From Arthrinium phaeospermum (lineage: Eukaryota > Ascomycota > Sordariomycetes > Amphisphaeriales > Apiosporaceae), in assembly GCA_006503535.1 (NCBI GenBank), contig QYRS01000002.1, positions 310,001 to 374,000 on the forward strand: DNA of 64,000 nucleotides, read 5' to 3'. The notes beneath the pieces were generated by a model, which saw nothing but the letters and a program-made list of their open reading frames with translations, ran no database searches and was not told where the DNA came from. The position numbers were made by a program, and so were the translations under genes. Position 1 is the stretch's first letter; each line of letters starts with the position of its first letter. This document shows positions 46,010-58,096 of this stretch, in pieces.

Positions 46010-48610
46010 TCATCTTCCTCTTCCTCCTCCTCTCTTCTCCTCGGCCTCCTCCGCCTCATCAGCAACCTCGATAAGCTTATCAGTGCCATTGACAGCAACC
46101 CCACCGCCGTTCTTCTCCAGCGTCAGCCACTCGTCCCACTCGGGGAAGAGCTCCTCGTCCTCGGTCGGCACGCCGATCATCTTGGCCACGCGGCCCTTCT
46201 TGTTCTTCTCCAGGCTCTCCTTCCACGCTTCCACGCACTTGGGCGCGGCGCTGGGCTTGTACGTTTGCGCGAACAGGACGGCCTCGGTGAAGCGGCCCGT
46301 CTTGGCCAGGATGTCGATACAGCTGTCCAGGTTGCCCACCCGCCAGTGGCATGTGAAGGCGACGTTGTGCGCGCCTGCCTCCTCGGCCTGCTGGGCCAGA
46401 GACGCCAGGCCCTTCTGGTCGTTGATGCTGGTGTAGATCAGGAGCAGGGACCCGAGGTCCTTGGCATTGGTGAAGCAGTCGATCGCCAGAGGGAACTGCC
46501 AGCCCGCCAGAGCGGCGTCACCGACCGTCTTCCACTTGTGGTCGACATCGGCTTGCTTGGCCAACTCCAAAGCGATCTCGAGCTGGTTCAGGCTCAGAGC
46601 AAGCTCGAACTTGTGCTCTGGGTCCGTCGCGACATCAAGGGCCATCTCCTTGTGGCCTTGACCCTCAAGGAAACGGGCAATCTTGTTCATCTCGTTCTCG
46701 GGAATGCTGGACAGAAGCTCACTGGCAGCATCCATTTCCTCGCGCAGCACCAGAGTCTGGTACTCAAGGACGGGTAACGACAGGGCGAAAGAAGTGACGT
46801 TGACATCCTTGTCGGCAAGGTAAATCCTCGAGTCTCTCTGGATGTAGCCCAGAATGTACATCCCTTGGTCGAAGTGTGACACTGTGTAAGTCTGGTCGCC
46901 GACCAAGTAGTTCAACCGGTTGGTGCTGTTGGTGTAGATGAAGCAGTCGCCGATCCATTCACCTGTCCGCACAGACTCGGAGATGTCGGTGATGACGTCG
47001 AAGGCGGCCTCAACACCGTCCTCGTCCTCCTGGCCCTCTTGGAGGGCTTCGACGTAGGCTTCCCGCGAAAACCTCAGGACGTAGCAGGTATCCTCGCAAG
47101 CCAGTGCTACCAGCTCGCCGCTATCAGACCAGTAGACCTCCTTAGGCTCAACCTCGATGCGGCGAACAAGGCCGCCAGTGGCCCAGTCGTAGAACGAAAC
47201 TCCACCCTGTCCCTTAACACCAAGCAGGACGCCTCCGGTCAATCCATCGGCCGCAAAGGGAATATCGAGACCACCGGGCTTCTCAACAAAGTTCTTGTAG
47301 ACCTTGACGCTGGTGGCCGACTCGCGGATAGCAAAATCGTTGCTGTTTTCCTTGGACGCCCAGACGAAGTCCAGAGCGGAGCCGAAGGCCTTGTTTCGCC
47401 AGGCAAGCGCGGTGTAAATGATGTATTCGCCGTCGCCACATACTGACACGAATCGGCCGTTCGGGGAGTGGATGAGGGTCTGAGGGTAGACTTCGCAAGT
47501 TCCGAGATCCTTGGTGGGGAGGGTAATGGGAGCATTGTCCTTGAGCGAGGCATCGCCGCCCTTGATAATCGACGAGACGACCTCGTTGTGTCGGGCCCAA
47601 ATCAGCTTGCCGGATCCGTCCATGGACACTGCCGGCTCCTCGCGACCGAGCTTGACGACGACAGCACCGTCGTCGAAACCGACGGCGACTCCTTGCTTGC
47701 CCTTCTGGTACGCGACACACCATGCGCGCTCCAGGCCGTAGTTGAGACTTTGTTCGAATCGGTATGTGTTTGCGTGCCATATCCGGATGGTGCCGTCTTC
47801 TGAACCCGAAATGATGATCTGTAATGCAACGCGCTGTCAGACTAGTTGCCCCTTCTCAATTGGTGGGTAGTCATTTGTTTGACTTACCGGGAGCTCTGGG
47901 TGGTACATGGCAAAAGAAACGTTATTAGTGTGGCCCTCAAGGGTGGCGATCAGGGACTTGGTGGTGTAATCCCAGACCTTGACCGTCCTGTCGTCGGAGG
48001 TGGTCAGGAGATATGGCTTGTCGGAGTGGGGGTAGTAGTCGACGGCGTTGACACCCTTGGCCTCGTGGGCCTCGAGGGTGAAGTTGGCTGTGGAAGAGCC
48101 CAAGCTCCAGATCTTGACGGTTCGGTCCAAGCAGGCGGAGGCGAAGGTGTTGGTGTCCTTGGGGTTGATGGCCAATCCCATGACATAGTGGCTGTGGCCC
48201 TCGAAGACCTGGACGCACTTCCAGCCCTTCTCCCAGTCCCAAAGCTTGATCGTCATGTCATCGGAGGCCGTCAGGACGAAGGGCTGCGTGGGGTGGACGG
48301 CAATGGCTCGAATGTAGTCGGGGTGGGCCTCGAAGGAGGTGATCTTCTCCGAGGTGTTGTAGTTGTAGACGCGGAGCTGGAAGTCGTCACTGCCGCAGAC
48401 GATCCAGTTCTTGCGCGCCACGAATCGACCGGCACGAACGGGGACGTCGGTAAGCTCGAAGGTCTTGACGACCTGCTGGGTCTCGTAGGACCAGATGTAG
48501 ACATGGCCCGAGTACAGGGTGGTCAGGATCCAGGGTTCTTGGGGATGGAAGTCAATACCCTTCACACGCTCGCTGCGTGCGAAGAGCTGTCGCTTGACGT
48601 CCAGACGCAT
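46010..48610 (-). CDS. SEC27: Coatomer subunit beta' (COPI coat, Sec27), 2 exons
   Basis: Exons 48610-47888 and 47818-46010 (69-nt intron) encode 843 residues. Beta'-COP is part of the cage layer of the COPI coat on Golgi-to-ER vesicles and reads K(x)KxxK-type retrieval signals. The protein starts [20 protein letters not shown], a start conserved from yeast to human, followed by two WD40 propellers (clear blades: [48 protein letters not shown] and [11 protein letters not shown], the last across the intron). The rest is the alpha-solenoid (e.g. [22 protein letters not shown]). The written C-terminus [10 protein letters not shown] is odd: shifting one base gives a run of Glu/Asp and a stop at 46003, the acidic tail usual in fungal orthologues, so a one-base difference near 46030 is suspected. 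Essential gene in yeasts. Confidence 0.95.
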
Positions 48611-49297
48611 TGTGGCGGCTGGCGCAGGTCTTGCGCGGCGAGGCTATGGGTTGTTGGAGGTTGAGGCGGCGGGGGGTCGGTGTGTTGCGCAGGAGCTGGT
48701 GGTTTTCTGGAATAGGGATTACGAGGCCAGCTTATCCTCTAAGACGCATCGAAAATCCCAAGCCGTCGAGGTGGGTGGCTGCAGGGGGGATGGCGTCAAC
48801 GTTAAGTCGTCTCCTTGTTGATCGTGGTATCGTGAGGTGGGTTGGGAAAGGAGCGAACTGCGCTGGCCAGCATTCAATTCAGTACAATTAATTATCGGGT
48901 GCAGATGCAGCGCAATTGACTGAAGCCAGCTGCAATTAGTTGGAGACACGTTGAATTGAGTGTCCCGTCTGCCCAGTCCAGCCAACCTGGCCCCATGCAA
49001 GCAATTGGGCGCCCCACTACAGTTGACAGATCCCCAATTCGATTGGCAGCCTCATCCTTATCAGTGCCTGTGGCTGATGCTATCGCACCCCCCTATTTCA
49101 GATAAGCCATTCGTCTCTGCTTACGCCACAGTAATCAATGTTCCTTTTCCATTCAGTCATACTTGAGGCCCGGGGCCGCATGCACAACATTTCTCCAACT
49201 TTCAACATGGCTGGTGGCTTTAAATGTTGTAGCTTAAAAATCGTTGCTTATTCTGTTTTGTACTAGTATTAATCTGAAAGGAAGAATATCTTATCCA
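48611..49297. other. Divergent promoter region coatomer beta' / HET gene
   Basis: No gene recognised. Holds the leaders of two genes transcribed away from each other. Confidence 0.5.
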
Positions 49298-51533
49298 ATG
49301 GAATACCATCCCAACTGTTCAATATGCCTTGATCTTTACTCCCCCGAGTACTATCAGCAGGGATTCCCCGACTCCTTGCGAGTTTCTAATCGGAACATTA
49401 CCATAGGCCGCCTGGAAGCCTCTAAAAGCTCAGAATGCTTGTTTTGTCATATCCTACTTCGAGCGCTGCGAGCATTTTGGACCGATTTGCCCCCCGAGCA
49501 GGGGGTCATTCTTCATCTTCAGTGGGGAAGTACTCCCGAAGTTGGATTGCTGCATCATGGCCGAGAAGAGTTCGTCGAGGTGTACACCTCCAAGGGTCAG
49601 TGCCGATTACGTGCACGCATTTTCTGGGGCTTACGTGAATCGCAGAATGGGGGTTGAACCAACTCTCCCAATCACTCACATCGATAACCTCCAAGATACC
49701 ATATCGTTCTGAGATTAGCAAATCCGGAGACTGCGAAGAAGCTTTTCGGTTTCTGGATAAATGTCTCCAATACTGTACTGAAGAAGACAGCCATGGCATG
49801 CATGAAAACTGTACCACCGGTTGGTTCGTGCCAACGAGACTGGTAGAGATCGGCGGGTCAGGCGGCTTTCGGGTTGTCCAGCTTCCACCAGACACGGATA
49901 CGTGCTACACAGCCCTGAGCTACTGTTGGGGCCAAGGATCGTCGATCAAGGCGACAAAGAGCAACATTGGCGCATTGTCGCAGGGACACAGCGTCTCCGA
50001 GTTGCCAGCGGTCCTTCGAGATGCCATCACCATCACTCGCAAACTAGGAATCGACTACATCTGGATCGATGCACTGTGTATCCTACAGGACGACGCACTA
50101 GACTGGGAAAAGGAGGCTTCCACCATGGATTCCATTTACAAGGATTCTTACCTGACCATTGGAGCATCGTCCTCATCTGGTGTGCACGATTCGTTTCTGG
50201 ACCGCCAGTCTGCGTCTCACTCCCTTAGCCTGCAGGTGAAGACATACAGTGGTCAAGACCTCCATATCAGGGCTCGTAAGCGCCCGGCATGTGGTGTCCA
50301 CGCTTCACTCGACAATCTTGATCCCTGGAGACGTCGTGCGTGGACCTTTCAAGAACAGCAACTTGCAACCCGCTTGATATCATTCACGGCAAACGAGCTC
50401 CAGTGGAGGTGCAAAGGTAACCCGGATTGCGAATGTGGCGATGTCAAGGATACCGTCGACTGGCGGTTCCCCTACTTCGAACCGCAGTTTTACACAGACG
50501 ACCGGACAATGGCCGAGCTGTCAGACTTTTGGCATAACGCTGTTTTGCAGTACTCTCCCAGGGACTTGACATTCCTCAACGACAAACTGCCTGCCATCTC
50601 CGGTTTCGTGCGATGGATGGCCCAGTACCGCTTCCAAGATGTATACCTGGCAGGCTTGTGGAAATCGTCTTTGGTCAGCGATATGTGTTGGCACAGAGCT
50701 GAGGGGGTATTCAAAGGGGAACTACCGTGGACATCGCCACTTCTTTACCGGGCTCCTTCCTTCTCTGTGAGTGTTGATCCCCAGAAATCCAGTAATCCAT
50801 ATCTTCGCCGAAGGTCGATCGCCGTGGACCTGAATCGCCCAAACCTTTACAAAGACGGAGGCGCTTATCGACTTCACTTTGGTCGACCACTGCTGATACG
50901 AGAATTTGGAAGTGGGCTTCTGTGGATGGACTGGTGGGCTATTGGTACAGCGAGCACCATGTTGACATCACCACGCTCGATAACCTTTCAACAGTTTCTC
51001 CCGTTGCGGAGGTTGTCCAATCAGAGATCAGTCACGCAGGGGACAATCCATATGGAAGTGTCAGTGATGGCTTTTTGGTCATTCAAGCAGGCATTCTCCC
51101 AGCGGACTTGGAACTTCGGCATGATCCATCCAAGATGCAAGACGAATACCTCATCAGTCTGTTTGGAGAAACGCTAGCATTTAGGGCGGACGTCAAGATT
51201 GATGTCGCGACTACTTGGTCGAGCCAGACTTCGTCAGAGAGCTTTGGGATTCGGGCCGGCTCACAAAGCCATCTTCCAGAGGAGGACATCCCACAGGGAG
51301 CTTCGTTTACTCGGCTAGCAGAGGGGTCTCCGCGGTGCAGTGTTTGGGTAGTGCATCTGATGAATCTGAACCAGGCAGGCTGCAAGCCTCGGCGGTACTT
51401 CCTCGTGGTGGGGAGGTCGCTTCGGAAGCCCGGGTCATTTGAGCGCCTGGGGCTGTTGATCCATGAATGGAGTTATGGATCAGGTGCTCTCTGCGATGAT
51501 TTCGGTTATCGGGAGACCTTGATGATTATGTGA
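49298..51533 (+). CDS. HET-domain protein, 3 exons
   Basis: Exons 49298-49595, 49646-50766 and 50913-51533 (introns 50 and 146 nt) give 679 residues. The second intron is certain from the motif it restores: the exon ends in YRAPSFS and the next begins WASVDGLVGYW, together the conserved APSWSWASVDG-type block of HET proteins. An N-terminal Cys pattern (CSICLDLY, ECLFCHILL) is typical of this subfamily. HET core: CYTALSYCWGQG (~188), LPAVLRDAITITRKLGIDYI, WIDALCILQDD, EASTMDSIYKDSYLTIGAS and RAWTFQEQQLATRLISF. The C-terminal half contains YSPRDLTFLNDKLPAISG. HET proteins trigger incompatibility-type cell death when paired with a partner allele; no NLR or other partner is next to it. The gene looks intact. 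Unspliced, the frame would run into a spurious tail. Confidence 0.92.
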
Positions 51534-52593
51534 CGATATCTTCCTCTCGACTGAGCCCCCTTTACATGGGTATCTCCAGTCACAGGCCACTCAAAACCTC
51601 AAAACATGCCAGCAGACTGTTGACCCGGAACTGATGGACATTCGCTATTTCCAAGCATTATGGGCGCTTTTCTCACTTTAATGGAGTAAAGATGGCTTGG
51701 GTCGGAAGGATGGTGGTCAGCGCCTGATCCGGTATCAACTTGCATGTTTTGTGCTTACCTAATTGTGCCGAAGTTACCCCACCACTTTCTAGCCAGACTA
51801 ATTGGATCCTCACCCCAGCACGGCTCAGGTTGACAAACAGCAATGCTTCGATGCGGCAGTGAAAGTAACGAAACCGGGGATAATTTTACTCAGCTGGCTA
51901 CCCGGCATGCCAGCGATACCTGGGTTGCGCCCAACCCAGATGGTTGGCTGAAAGTATGTCGTCAAGTGCACTTCGCCTATCCGAGGGTGCCTGACTACAT
52001 GCGGTCGGCACCAAAATAAGCTTAGATATACGAATCCTGCATCCCGAATGTTCCACGCAATATTCCAAACCGAAAGTTGAGAAACGTTTGCTCTGATTGG
52101 AGCCCGAAACTTCCGGCTCCTAGCCACAGACGCCCGCCTCTGACCTCGGACTATTATGCGACCTCCATTGGTCGCGCTCCGAACGATGCGACCGGCTGTG
52201 TAAGATGCCTGCCGCGCGGCGGTTCGTTTAGGCGCTGGCTTAGCAGGGCATTCCCGCACGACCCGACAGATCCAGCCGCTCGGGGCCTAGTGTCGGCTTT
52301 AGCTGCCATTGAGATAAAGATCAAAACTTCCTTCAAACTGCTCCTGGCCAGTAGATAACCAGCGGAAGACACTCGCTGTCTGATTAAGCTAAGCTGCCGA
52401 ACAGACTGGTTGGAGGTGTGGAGGGGGCTGATCCACCGGTATCCGATCTCAACACCCCTCCCTCTCTCGCAAATACTTGCTCTCTTGTGTCGACGAGTAT
52501 GAGACTAAATATGCAGTCTCCTCTTGGCTCTACCGTTCATCTGCCTTGTCTTCGCAGTCATCAGCAGCCAAGACACTATATTTTCGCGCCACC
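51534..52593. other. Intergenic, no gene recognised
   Basis: Same-strand spacer between the HET gene and the rhodopsin-like gene. No domain-bearing frame. Confidence 0.5.
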
Positions 52594-53935
52594 ATGAATC
52601 AACCCGACCTGAGCGATACCGGATCTTTACTGACACTATCGTCTTTCAAGGTAACCTTCCTCGTATGCGATACATAACACAACGTGTATACTGACTCAAA
52701 CTAGGGCCTGGTCTGGGGTCTTTTCGCCCTTTGTTTCGTCGCCCTGAGCGTTCGAGCCGGCATCAGGCTCGCCTGCTTCCGCAAGTTGTTCGCGGAGGAC
52801 TACCTTATGATACTGGCTCTAGGTCTCATGCTGGCTAACGCCATCCTCTGTCAAATACGCATGAAACAAATCTACCTCGTAGATGCGGTCGGCAACGGCA
52901 CCATTGCACAACCCCCGGACTTTGACCAAGACCTGCCTAAGGCCGTGCACGCGGAGCTCGCCAATTCCCTTCTCTGCATTCTCGGGGTGTGGGCCGTCAA
53001 GTACAATTTCCTCCTGTTCTTCTAACGCCTCGGCTCCCACGTCCGGTGGTACCGAATCGTCCTGTGGGCTGTCGTCGCCGTCACCACTGCATCCCTCGCG
53101 GCCGCCCTCGTCTGCCACAGCTACCTCTGTTCGACCAGCTCGGTGGAGTTCATCGCGGCCAACTGCGAAACCGCGGGGGGCGGAGGGAGGCTGAAGAACA
53201 CCATCGTCAACACCACTCTCGATGTTGTCACGGACGTGCTGAGTAAGTTTGTTCGGATCTCGATTGCCGTCCACTCCTTGACGACCCGATGCAGTTATCG
53301 TTTTCCCTATAGCCATCTTATGGAGAGTCCGCATCCCGCTTCGGAAGAAGATAGTGCTAGCATGCTTCTTCGGAATGGTCCTGTTAAAAGTGGCTATCCA
53401 GCTGGTCAGGGTGGCGTTGACCAATACCAGGATCGCTCAAAACATGGACTGGGTTTGGTTTTGGTTTACCGTTGAGTTCGTCGCTGGTAGGTACCTCTTG
53501 CGCTATAACACTCGGAGCACCCCCACACCACTCGCAAGTCAACTGATCAGATGTGATCTAGCATTTGTCGTTGCTTGCACGGCCTCTTTCCGCTCCTTAT
53601 TTCTTCAGTTCAACAGGACCCGGAACGGTATTCCGCTAGAAAACCAAACAAATGCCGGCAAGCGCCCTTCGACCCCCAAAAGTCCGAGGCGTCGGTTTCA
53701 GGACACCCTTCTGGATACTATCATCAGCCTGGAAGGCGGTGCCACACACGAACGCGATGTGCATCTACTGGACCCAGAGCCTCCGTTTTATCGGTTGAGT
53801 GACGACGCGCCGCGGGAAAACAGATGTTCTACACCTACCAGCTCAGGATCGGCCGGCACTCAGTCCATATTTGACCCATCTTACACTGAGCCGGGAAGCA
53901 ACGAGGCTAGACAAAAATCGTGTGTATATACATGA
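52594..53935 (+). pseudogene. Rhodopsin-like (PTH11-related) 7-TM protein gene with in-frame TAA
   Basis: Exons 52594-52650, 52705-53242, 53295-53486 and 53562-53935 (introns 54, 52 and 75 nt) sum to 387 codons. They spell the fungal rhodopsin-domain family: GLVWGLFALCFVALSVRAGI, RKLFAEDYLMILALGLMLAN, KYNFLLFF-stop-RLGSHVRWYRI, VLWAVVAVTTASLAAALVC, VFPIAILWRVRIPLRKKIV and FVVACTASFRSLF, then a charged cytoplasmic tail (GKRPSTPKSPRRRFQDTLL). The family occurs in fungal plasma membranes and includes PTH11-like receptors. One codon, TAA at 53023-53025, interrupts the frame where a Tyr or Arg codon is usual; no intron can remove it without losing a membrane helix. Everything on both sides is intact, so the inactivation is recent, or the base is miscalled (TAC to TAA). 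Confidence 0.82.
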
Positions 53936-54451
53936 CATTAAGATGTAGTTCTATAATATGGTGTTGGTAGCATGTCTGAGCACCGTACTGCTGACTTGCA
54001 TTGACACCAACCGAGCTGGACGCTGTATGACACAGGATGTCATACATACACAGTTGATATATAACGGAATATCAGTATTACGGAGATGATTACTTGTCAG
54101 GTACATGCCAAGTTGGCTGTATGTTTGAGGCCAACGCCAGTGAATGCATTTGCGAGCCAAATGTAGACGAGGTTTCCAAACAACTGGTAAAAGTACTTGA
54201 TGCGATCAGAAGCCAAGATACGAGCTGCCCAATCTTTCGGATTATGTACCCATGACATTGGGATAGAAAAGGGGAAGAGCGACATTTCACCGACAAGACA
54301 AGACAGCCGATTCAGTACACATACTTTAGTGGGGTACCAGTCAGCCATAAATCTGTGTCAGAAACTTCCTCTAAGCTAAAATTGCAGTGCAGAAGGATTT
54401 CTAGGCTCGAGGATAGTTCTTGGTGGGTCCCACGACATTTTCAAGAGCCCC
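53936..54451. other. Convergent intergenic region
   Basis: No gene. Contains, at 54376-54389, one copy (reverse strand) of a 14-bp word that recurs near 60.4 and 61.9 kb. Confidence 0.5.
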
Positions 54452-57400
54452 TTAAAGCCTAAGTTTGCAGTGAAATATGGGAACCTTGTTCTCAGCCAGT
54501 GCCTTCGCAATAAGTCTAACCCTATCCGTCACCAAAAGATCTACCCCTGCATCTGCTTGAAGCTAGTGTCCGAAATCGTCAGTACCACTGCATTCAATGG
54601 CCATGATAGGATGCTTCTCCTCACCTTGACATTATCCGGCTCATTGTTTTGCGGCCCATATGTACCGCACGTCAATCCAGCATTCTTGACGTAGCGCACC
54701 AGCCGGGGGCAGAGAACAAAGGGCTCCGAGGCGAAGACAACGCCGGCCAGGCCCCACCGACGGGCAAAGTGCACCGCCGTCTGGATGCTGGCGGCCCTCT
54801 TGTCGAGGTCGCTGGGCGGAGGCTTGCCGACGTTGCTGATGAACATGACCGGGTACGCCCGCTGCTTCAGGGACAGCAGGATGCACACCTCGGGCGTGAA
54901 GGAGGAGAGCACGAGCGGCCGGTTCCCAGCATATTTGCAAATCTTATCGAGGGCCACGTCAATGAACTTGTTGATCTCGATAACTACGGGGGCTACACCG
55001 GCGGCGATAGTCTCGTGGATCCGGGGATGCTCTGCGAACAGGCAGTAAGTACGATGGTGGCTCGGAACGCTCCCCGGCTGGTGGGAGTCGACTTACTAAA
55101 CTCAATATTGAGCCCCACATTCTCGGGGAGCTCCCCGAGAATCTCTTCCAACGTAACTAGCGAGTCGTGGATGAACTCGCCGCGAGTGTTGGGCTTGAAG
55201 CCCTTGGCGCGAAAGTCGACAGTATGCTTCACTCGATCCTGCACCTGGACAGCCCCCGGCTCGTCCCTGTGACTAACGGAACGGGAGCGGGGTCTCGGAA
55301 CCGACCCCGACGTTGGTTTCTGTGGGTTGCCAATAACGGAAGCCGGTTCTCCATGTGGAGACTGCACCTGACTCGCGTACCGGAACTGCTCCAGGGTCAG
55401 ATCGTGGATTGGGATATCCGTGCCCGACTCGCTGAACGACAGGTCGTGGTACGAAACGGCTTCCAGGTCTCGCGTGAGTTGTAGGTCTGTGTGAAGATGA
55501 GCCTATATGATATGATTATCGTAATGCGCTGCTACTTACCAAACTGTTCTCGTTAGCACTTGCATCCCCGGCGTTCTTTCGGAGGGGCAACCTACCTCAA
55601 CAAAAGAGGCGCCATGTTTCGCGGCTGCCAGGAAAGACTACATACGACTCCACATAAGCTTGAGTCAGTTGCCTAACGTATCAGATACGCACCTGGATGG
55701 TGTTTTCGCCGATCTGGAGATACTTCTCCTTGCCGTTGTTTTGGCCGAATCCTGGGGCGATATGAGCAGGTACTCGCAAGTGCTTGGAGGGCAGTTTTAC
55801 CTCTATGGCCCACCAACATCATGCCCTCGCTGTTTTGGTGTTTCTGTGAGGGCAGCGGGTCTTGGAGATGGGGATATGATGTTGCTCGGACGAAAGTAAA
55901 GAGGACAGTACCCATGACATCCATTGTGTCGCAATCCAAAATGGCAGCCGTCCGCTCCCGTACAAGGCTCTCTCGTGGACAGCCAGCAGTCAACTTGATA
56001 CCTTCCAGCACTGCACTGCCTATCCCAACCACCTTTTTCCGGGTCAGGTCGAAGCGGTTGCGCGCCGTGATTCGGAATGTGAGCACGGGTGTCGCGTCCT
56101 CTTTGAGCATGAACACGCATGGTTTGGTGTCCAGCTCGTCGTTGATGAGCGGTAACTCGAATGTCATGGAAAACAGGTCCTTTCCATCCAGGGCCCCTTG
56201 TGGCGCGGATATTGTGAGGCTGTAGAGAGTATCCTCTTTGGCTGCAGCCGCGGGGCTGGATGAGCAACAACTTAGCTCGACAGGGTCTTCCTTCAGCCGG
56301 GCTTGAACACTACCAAGGTTGACAATGATTGCTTGCTCGCCAGACTTGAGAGTGGGCGCCATAGGCTCTGCCATCGCTGGAACGGCGTTTGTTGGACCTC
56401 CTTGGACGATAGTACGGTCCCAGTCTCCGAGCAGCCCTGCGATGGTCTGATGGCCTCTGTATGCCGCGAGCTCCTTGGCGGTCCAGCCAAAGCGATCGGT
56501 CTTTGACGCGTCTGCTCCAGCATGGAGGAGAGCCCTGACTACGGCTTCGTGGCCATACATGCACGCAATGGCGAGCGGGGTCAGTCGTCTCCGGGGCTCG
56601 GTGGCGTTGAGGACATCCCTCTGCCCATCAAGCTTGGCGAGTAACAAGTTGACGTAGTCAACCCGGCCGTGAAAAGCTGCATCATGGAGAGTATTCTCGT
56701 TGATGGGTGGCCCGTCCCCATATCCAGAAGAGATTCCAGCGCCAGCGTCGACGAGGCATCGGACAGCCCCGTCGTCCTGCATTATGACTGCCACTAGAAG
56801 AAGTCCGCCAAGGATGTCCCGCACATCGTCGCCCTGTTCCCCTCGCCCGTCGTCATTCAGACAGTTTATAATGTCAACGAACATGGATCGGCGCCGATAA
56901 AGCATGGTATCAAGAGGATGGTGTGAATAAGGTGCAGGCGGGAGCCTCACGAACTCCATGACCACATCACGACGCATCGCTGAGTCTCCAAGCGAAAGGA
57001 TTGCCTCGGAGTAATCACGAAGATCATGCTCGGCCGCATAGCTCAGCAGTTCCATGCCGTTCAGACCAGATTCGCCGGTTCTGAGGATCAGGCGGTTCTG
57101 GCTGGCGTGGAGTTTCAGCATCCGCTTAAAGACATGCAAGAGTCCATCGTCGCGAATGGAGGCAGCGGAGCGTGCGCCACTTTCCCTAGCACATACAGCG
57201 ACCTGCAGGCAGAAGAGAAAGGAATCTATGTTCAAGCTCTGGGCGTATTCCGGTGACCGTTCCAGAACTTGGATAGTCGTGGCGTCCAGCCTGTTCAGGA
57301 TGAGATATTTCAACACTTGATTGAGCTGGACGCGTCCGAACCCAAACGTAGACTCCGGGCGACTTAGGTAAATGAGCTTCTCGATATCTCCCTGGAGGGC

Positions 57401-58096
57401 TATTTGGTGCAGCGCCTCGATATTGAGCAATATATCTGAGGCCGATCCCCATCGCCAGAGAGTCCTTTTTGAAGGGGCTGCTTGCGGATCTGGTGTGAGG
57501 TCGGTTAGAGCTTCATCCAACTGAGTGAGCAGCCTTGCCATCCTGCGTGATACAACACTGGCTTTTTCTTCAGGGTCGTCGTAGAGTTTGAGCAGGTCCG
57601 GAAGCTCCATCTTCTGCTTCGCCGCCTTTTGCCAACCCAGTCGTTGCAGTTTGCCTAACAGCCTGCATGTGACGTCCTTGTTGACTCTGTCAAACCATCG
57701 TATCTGATGCAAAATTTCAAGCAGGTCCCGATATCCACCGGCAAGAAAAGCCAGTTCCGACTGACGGAAGCTACGAGCAAAGATTGTAGTCGGAGGAGCC
57801 CCGAGATGAAAGTTGTCGATCAACTCTTTTTCTCGGCCGAGGACCAAGGCAAGAGTTTGCGTCCGGAACTGGGCAACCTGGAGATGGCCACGTTCTAGAG
57901 ATTGGTAGGCGGCTGACTGAGTCAGTCTTGCTGTAGCCGAACAGATGCTTTAATGGTCCCGGCCGCGCTACTCACAGTCAAGGTCCCGTCCTTGGATAAC
58001 CAGCTCCTTGATCTCTGCCTTGATCTTATTGTAGTCAATGTAGAAAGGCAGGAGTTCCGGAATGAGAAGCTGGCGGAAGTCTCTTCCAAACCTCAT
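54452..58096 (-). CDS. GDE1: Glycerophosphodiester phosphodiesterase GDE1 (SPX-ankyrin-GDPD), 8 exons
   Basis: Exons 58096-57976, 57912-55801, 55751-55693, 55637-55596, 55543-55540, 55486-55097, 55031-54625 and 54562-54452 sum to 1081 codons; introns 49-65 nt. GDE1 hydrolyses glycerophosphocholine in the cytosol, releasing choline and glycerol-3-phosphate. The N-terminus MRFGRDFRQLLIPELLPFYI with YNKIKAEIKEL is the SPX domain (inositol-pyrophosphate sensor of phosphate status). Ankyrin repeats lie in the middle (NENTLHDAAFHGRVDYVNLLLAKLD and LTPLAIACMYGHEAVVRALLHAGAD). The GDPD barrel (~740 onward) has GHRG, IGENTIQSF, VEFDLQLTRDLEAVSYHD, FIDVALDKICKYAGNRPLVL and GVDLLVTDRV, so all catalytic residues (His, Glu, Glu-x-Asp, His) are present. 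The fifth exon is only 4 nt (TTTG) and is needed to keep VEF-DLQL in frame. No breaks. An (AAT)5 run lies in the leader at 58121-58135. Confidence 0.94.

Noticed and set aside
55660..56225. Open + strand frames over the GDE1 gene
   Set aside because: Antisense to well-conserved GDE1 exons; no domain.
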